Assembly (NCBI GenBank): GCA_014189675.1
Contig: DVAE01000009.1
Coordinates: forward strand, 1 to 20,823
Direction of reading: 5' to 3'
Length of the DNA stretch: 20,823 nucleotides
Source of the DNA: Candidatus Undinarchaeales archaeon SRR5007147.bin71
GTDB taxonomy: Archaea > Undinarchaeota > Undinarchaeia > Undinarchaeales > Undinarchaeaceae
Part shown: one piece after another, positions 20,819 to 20,823 of the stretch
Numbering within the stretch: position 1 is the stretch's first letter
Layout: every line of letters begins with the position of its first letter
Notes under the pieces: generated by a model
Databases searched by the model: none
What the model was told of the DNA's origin: nothing
Seen by the model: only the letters and a program-made list of their open reading frames with translations
Program-made: the position numbers and the translations under genes

Positions 20819-20823
20819 CTTTA

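Noticed and set aside
1-20823. CRISPR arrays, insertion sequences, integrases, attachment sites or long repeats
   Set aside because: None seen on reading both strands; the only repeat noted is the short one in hsdR, and one tRNA gene has no integrase or duplicated end nearby.

Overview
This window reads as archaeal chromosome, and an uncultured lineage of the DPANN type is my best guess. The evidence is genes found only or mainly in archaea (GatD plus GatE, an FtsY with a charged N-terminal tail, a mevalonate decarboxylase-family enzyme next to a short-chain prenyl synthase), a tRNA gene without encoded CCA, and TATA-like boxes about 24-28 bases upstream of most operon-head start codons, as expected for leaderless archaeal transcripts. 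Shine-Dalgarno sequences appear mainly on genes inside operons. The proteins are Lys/Glu-rich but not extremely acidic, so I see no strong halophile signature. The phylum is an inference; no rRNA gene is present.

Layout. 1-566: 3' end of a very AT-rich type I restriction gene (hsdR). 651-926: compact FKBP. 930-2228 (minus): a tight run of a zinc-ribbon protein, a nucleoside 2-deoxyribosyltransferase-like protein, a one-zinc-site protein and a previously unlisted 26-residue peptide with seven cysteines. 2306-3029: two unknown soluble proteins, transcribed divergently from that run. 3036-4297 (minus): a YjdF/DUF2238-type membrane protein and protein-L-isoaspartate methyltransferase, each with its own promoter. 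4338-4411: tRNA-Val(GAC).

4418-11122 (minus) is one long run of eight genes, mostly overlapping or a few bases apart: thioredoxin-like protein, lipA, 2-oxoacid dehydrogenase E1 alpha, E1 beta, E2, an alpha/beta hydrolase, thyA and folA. It couples lipoate synthesis to the lipoylated complex and adds folate-dependent dTMP synthesis. No E3 and no lipoate ligase or octanoyltransferase lies in the window.

11162-12315 (minus): small two-helix membrane protein and a mevalonate-pathway decarboxylase resembling the haloarchaeal phosphomevalonate form. Exonuclease III (12365-13120) diverges from them around one symmetric TATA box. 13125-14030: thioredoxin reductase-like. 14080-14151: an unlisted 23-residue Lys/Arg-rich peptide ORF. 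14183-18093 (minus): gatD, a DUF1624-type acyltransferase and gatE, the tRNA-dependent Gln-tRNA pathway. 18133-19113: prenyl diphosphate synthase. 19089-20789 (minus): an exported, membrane-anchored protein and FtsY.

No CRISPR array, insertion sequence, integrase, attachment site or origin was seen, and no stretch longer than 300 bases lacks a gene. The most novel content is the two micro-ORFs and the cysteine-rich operon at 930-2228. The rest is mainly core metabolism in unusual combinations.
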